This document shows, piece after piece, positions 6,761-8,986 of a DNA stretch of 8,986 nt. The translations under genes and the position numbers were made by a program. The stretch is from Verrucomicrobiales bacterium (GTDB taxonomy: Bacteria > Verrucomicrobiota > Verrucomicrobiia > Verrucomicrobiales > V1-33). Under the pieces are notes generated by a model, which saw nothing but the letters and a program-made list of their open reading frames with translations, was not told the origin of the DNA and searched no databases. Numbering within the stretch: position 1 is the stretch's first letter; every line of letters begins with the position of its first letter. Location of the stretch: contig JALRGB010000531.1 in assembly GCA_023253575.1 (NCBI GenBank), positions 1-8,986 of the forward strand. The letters run 5' to 3'.

Positions 6761-7693
6761 CTGATCACCTCCGTTGTCACCGGCGCTGCCGGCTTCCTCG
6801 GGTCGCACCTGACCGACCGCCTGCTCGCCGAAAACCATCACGTCATCGGAATCGACAACCTGATCACCGGCAACGTCGCCAATATCCAACACCTCGCCGG
6901 TCAGGAACGGTTCAAGTTCATCAAACAGGACGTCACCACCTACCTCTTCCTGCCCGGGCCAGTCGACTTCGTCTGGCACCTCGCCTCGCCCGCCAGCCCG
7001 GTCGATTACCTCGAATACCCCATCCAAACACTCAAAGTCGGCTCGCTCGGGACCCACAACGCGCTCGGCCTCGCCCGGGAAAAAAAAGCACGGTTCTTCC
7101 TCGCCAGCACCAGCGAATGCTACGGCGATCCCTTGGTCCATCCGCAACGCGAAGACTATTGGGGGAATGTCAATCCCGTCGGCCCCCGCGGCTGCTACGA
7201 CGAAGCCAAACGCTTTGCCGAAGCCATCACCATGGCCTACCACCGAACCCATGGCGTGGACACCCGCATCGTCCGCATCTTCAATACCTACGGCCCGCGC
7301 ATGCGGCTGCGCGACGGTCGCGTCGTTCCGAATTTCATCGCCCAGTCGCTCCGCCATGAACCCGTCACCCTCCACGGCGATGGCTCACAAACCCGGTCGT
7401 TCTGCTACATGGACGACCTCATCGAAGGATTCTGGCGACTCATGCACGCCAATTACCACCTGCCCGTCAACATCGGCAATCCAAACGAACTCACGATCCT
7501 CCAGTTCGCAGAAAAAATCATCGCCCTCACCGGCTCTTCGTCCCGCCTCGAACACCACCCGCGGCCAGTCGATGACCCCAAAGTCAGGCGCCCAGACATC
7601 ACACTCGCCCGCTCACTGCTCAACTGGGAACCGCGCGTCAGCCTGGAAGAAGGGCTCGAACGGACCATCGCCTTCTTCAAAAACCGGGTCTGA
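6761..7693 (+). CDS. UDP-glucuronate decarboxylase (UDP-xylose synthase), apparent CTG start
   Basis: An extended short-chain dehydrogenase that oxidises and decarboxylates UDP-glucuronate to UDP-xylose using bound NAD. The Rossmann motif TGAAGFLG (residues 7-14, GxxGxxG at 8/11/14) is followed by Asp32 for the NAD ribose. Active-site region STSE at 116-119: Ser118-Glu119 match ArnA decarboxylase Ser433-Glu434. YDEAK gives Tyr146 and Lys150, and Arg212 in SQTRSF matches ArnA Arg619. GDPLVHPQ and NPVGPRGCYDEAKR are signatures of the UXS subfamily. No ATG, GTG or TTG lies in frame between the upstream in-frame TAA (6698-6700) and the Rossmann motif. The CTG at 6761 puts the start exactly where family members begin and gives 310 residues, the normal length. 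ATC 6764 or ATT 6734 are less likely. An error or mutation of ATG is possible. Confidence 0.88.
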   Translation: MITSVVTGAAGFLGSHLTDRLLAENHHVIGIDNLITGNVANIQHLAGQERFKFIKQDVTTYLFLPGPVDFVWHLASPASPVDYLEYPIQTLKVGSLGTHNALGLAREKKARFFLASTSECYGDPLVHPQREDYWGNVNPVGPRGCYDEAKRFAEAITMAYHRTHGVDTRIVRIFNTYGPRMRLRDGRVVPNFIAQSLRHEPVTLHGDGSQTRSFCYMDDLIEGFWRLMHANYHLPVNIGNPNELTILQFAEKIIALTGSSSRLEHHPRPVDDPKVRRPDITLARSLLNWEPRVSLEEGLERTIAFFKNRV

Positions 7694-7724
7694 CCGCTCC
7701 GCCCCTGTAGGTGGTACGGCGGGC

Positions 7725-7782
7725 GCGGTTTCCATCCTTGGCCTGGGGGCCACATCCCTCAAGACAATGGCGGCGAAACCGC
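7725..7782. repeat. Nested inverted repeat / possible intergenic repeat element
   Basis: GCGGTTTC (7725-7732) and GAAACCGC (7775-7782) are perfect reverse complements. CAT just inside the left arm can pair with ATG (7767-7769), and TGGCC (7739-7743) pairs with GGCCA (7748-7752) around the loop TGGG. It starts 32 nt after the UXS stop. There is no T-tract for an intrinsic terminator. A dispersed REP-like element or a structured 3' end is possible; only one copy is in the window. Confidence 0.45.
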
Positions 7783-7880
7783 TTCCTCGGATCCGCCCCG
7801 CGACCCAAAAAACAGTCGGCAAGGCGTTCGGCACCACGACCGGGCTCAGCTCCCCCAGCGACAGAAGAAGAGGGAACATT

Positions 7881-7894
7881 TGGCGCGCGCGCCA
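7881..7894. repeat. 14-bp perfect palindrome TGGCGCGCGCGCCA
   Basis: The sequence equals its own reverse complement over all 14 bases and has an alternating GC core. It lies about 150 nt before the serine acetyltransferase start. It could be a protein-binding dyad; no function is shown. Confidence 0.5.
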
Positions 7895-7941
7895 CTCCCC
7901 TCGGGCCATGGACGGATCCGGCGCCCGATGCAGGCCGATCT

Positions 7942-7987
7942 GGACCTGCTTCAGGCAAAAATTCTCATTTGTCGCGGTCGCAGGTCC
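7942..7987. repeat. 8-bp inverted repeat flanking an A/T-rich patch
   Basis: GGACCTGC (7942-7949) and GCAGGTCC (7980-7987) are perfect reverse complements 30 nt apart. Between them is the most A/T-rich part of the intergenic region (about 7956-7971). It ends 55 nt before the serine acetyltransferase ATG, so it could be an operator pair or a leader stem. Confidence 0.35.
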
Positions 7988-8042
7988 GCTCTAAGTGGCG
8001 TGGGGTTTATTTGATCCGCCCCATCCCCCCCCACACACCTGC

Positions 8043-8969
8043 ATGGCCTGCGAGACCGACAGTATCGCCCAACAACTACTGACTTCCTACTCGGAGATCG
8101 GCGGCATCAATCATTTGGATGGCACTAACCTGCCATCCCGTGACGCCCTGCCCGCGATTTGCCGGGGTTTATTAGCCCTACTTTTTCCAGGGTTTTTCAC
8201 GGAGGAACCGATGACCACAGCCTGCGTGGCCGGCAAAACACGCCGTCAACTGGACGATCTCATCACCCGCCTCACGCAGGAAGTGACCCGCAGTCTGCAC
8301 AGTCAAAAGGACACCCAGAGCCCGGACGATACAACCGCCCGGCGGTTGGTCTGTGAATTTCTCAGCTGCCTACCGGATGTGCGCACTCTCCTGCTCACAG
8401 ATGTGGAAGCCGCCTACGAAGGTGATCCAGCCGCCAGAAGTTACGAGGAAATCATCCTCTCGTACCCGTGCATCGAGGCCATTGCCATTCAGCGGCTGGC
8501 CCACTGGCTCTATGGCCGCGGCGTGCCCCTCCTCCCCCGCATGATGACGGAATGGGCTCACAGCCGCACCGGCATCGATCTCCACCCAGGCGCCTCCATT
8601 GGGTCACACTTCTTTATCGACCACGGCACAGGAGTAGTCGTAGGCGAAACCTGCGTCATCGGACGCCACGTCAAACTCTATCACGGAGTCACCCTCGGAG
8701 CCAAAAGCTTCGCCAAGGACGACGAGGGACACATCATCAAAGGCGTCAAACGACACCCCAATGTCGGCGATCACGTCACGATTTATCCCAATGCCACCAT
8801 CCTCGGCGGTACCACCACCATCGGCGAACACGCCACCATCGGAGCCAATGTCCACCTCGATGAAAGCGTGGCCCCCTACGCCGTCATCGCGCTAGGAGCC
8901 CAGTCCCACCGGATCCTAGACAAACGAGCCCGGCCCAGCCGGGCCGCCACCCCGCGGGTCACCGCCTGA
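8043..8969 (+). CDS. epsC: Serine O-acetyltransferase, EpsC type
   Basis: Transfers acetyl from acetyl-CoA to serine, giving O-acetylserine for cysteine synthesis in the cytoplasm. From the ATG at 8043 it has 308 residues: a long alpha-helical N-terminal part, including the LPSRDALPAICRGLLALLFP type segment seen in the long EpsC/SatA form, then a left-handed beta-helix of hexapeptide repeats (about 175-295). Asp179 (IDLHP) and His194 (DHGTG) match the catalytic Asp143/His158 of E. coli CysE with identical 15-residue spacing. HGVTLGAKSF and IKGVKRHP fit EpsC rather than classical CysE. An in-frame GTG at 7995 would add 16 Pro-rich residues and is less likely. No Shine-Dalgarno site is seen; the leader is C-rich. 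The stop overlaps a following ATG. The family includes the exopolysaccharide-locus EpsC, but a cysteine-biosynthesis role is the safer reading. Confidence 0.93.
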   Translation: MACETDSIAQQLLTSYSEIGGINHLDGTNLPSRDALPAICRGLLALLFPGFFTEEPMTTACVAGKTRRQLDDLITRLTQEVTRSLHSQKDTQSPDDTTARRLVCEFLSCLPDVRTLLLTDVEAAYEGDPAARSYEEIILSYPCIEAIAIQRLAHWLYGRGVPLLPRMMTEWAHSRTGIDLHPGASIGSHFFIDHGTGVVVGETCVIGRHVKLYHGVTLGAKSFAKDDEGHIIKGVKRHPNVGDHVTIYPNATILGGTTTIGEHATIGANVHLDESVAPYAVIALGAQSHRILDKRARPSRAATPRVTA

Positions 8970-8986
8970 TGCTTCAACCGTCCATT
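8969..8986 (+). CDS. Start of a further gene (truncated), possibly cysteine synthase
   Basis: The ATG at 8969 shares its A with the TGA stop of the serine acetyltransferase gene (TGATG), a typical coupled start. Six codons are visible (MLQPSI). O-acetylserine sulfhydrylases often begin with a short leader reading like xxxSIxxxIGNTP, and cysK/cysM often follows serine acetyltransferase genes. The guess is reasonable, but the sequence alone is too short to identify the gene. Confidence 0.35.

Larger units (their letters stand above)
7694..8042. other. Intergenic region with inverted repeats, no convincing gene
   Basis: About 350 nt separate UXS from the serine acetyltransferase. Open frames cross it, but they have no recognisable protein character and overlap both neighbours out of frame. 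Base use is less regular than in the adjacent genes. It holds a nested inverted repeat (7725-7782), a 14-bp palindrome (7881-7894) and an 8-bp inverted repeat around an A/T-rich patch (7942-7987). The promoter of the serine acetyltransferase gene should lie here, but I see no pair of good -35/-10 hexamers. Confidence 0.6.

Noticed and set aside
7133..7693. UXS as a truncated 186-residue protein or pseudogene starting at TTG 7133
   Set aside because: The frame stays open and conserved upstream through the complete NAD-binding domain to 6761, so truncation comes only from requiring a canonical start codon.
7167..7994. 275-codon plus-strand frame overlapping UXS and the intergenic region
   Set aside because: It reads the UXS gene out of frame, is Ser/Pro/Ala/Thr-rich, and has no motif. 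The conserved UXS frame wins.
7995..8042. GTG start at 7995 for the serine acetyltransferase
   Set aside because: It would add 16 residues rich in Pro and His that do not fit the family. The ATG at 8043 gives a typical EpsC-like N-terminus.
7711..8082. 123-codon plus-strand frame in the intergenic region
   Set aside because: It spans the inverted repeats and runs into the serine acetyltransferase out of frame. Its composition (Arg/Pro/Ser/Ala) is typical of spurious GC-rich frames.
1..8986. CRISPR array, insertion sequence, tRNA/rRNA, phage or defence genes
   Set aside because: No regularly spaced repeats, transposase or integrase motifs, tRNA cloverleaf or rRNA-like sequence were seen. All recognisable proteins are housekeeping or sugar/amino-acid metabolism.

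Overview
The window carries a compact, GC-rich, entirely plus-strand run of housekeeping genes: mreB, mreC, mreD, mrdA (PBP2), rng (RNase G/E family), a UDP-glucuronate decarboxylase (UXS) and an EpsC-type serine O-acetyltransferase. The last 18 bases look like the start of an eighth gene. MreBCD, PBP2 and RNase G, the EpsC-type acetyltransferase, and the near absence of Shine-Dalgarno sites suggest a diderm bacterium of the PVC/Verrucomicrobia type (Opitutae-like). That placement is inferred from protein style and gene order; there is no rRNA here to confirm it.

Layout. 1-315: a non-coding leader with a cluster of CCGG-centred inverted repeats (108-154), a possible -10 box (223-228) and a T/C-rich stretch before mreB. 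316-5057: the cell-shape operon. mreB is followed by a 22-nt gap, mreC overlaps mreD by 4 nt, and mreD overlaps mrdA by 7 nt. 5058-6700: rng, 56 nt after mrdA and probably co-transcribed. 6701-7693: UXS, preceded by a 47-nt stretch without a single G and apparently lacking an ATG, GTG or TTG start. 7694-8042: about 350 nt without a convincing gene, holding nested inverted repeats and a 14-bp perfect palindrome. 8043-8969: the serine acetyltransferase, whose stop overlaps the ATG of the next frame (TGATG).

How the genes work together. MreB filaments at the inner membrane, with MreC and MreD, position and activate the PBP2 transpeptidase to build the lateral wall. The partner glycosyltransferase RodA is not in the window and must lie elsewhere. 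RNase G next to mreBCD recalls the E. coli mreBCD-maf-rng locus. UXS makes UDP-xylose for surface polysaccharide. The serine acetyltransferase begins cysteine synthesis, and the truncated next gene may be its O-acetylserine sulfhydrylase partner, though six codons cannot prove it.

I found no defence system, mobile element, CRISPR array or RNA gene. The points most worth a second look are the apparent CTG start of the UXS gene, its G-free leader, a Cys/His cluster in PBP2 resembling the reported PBP2 zinc site, and the structured intergenic segment before the serine acetyltransferase gene.
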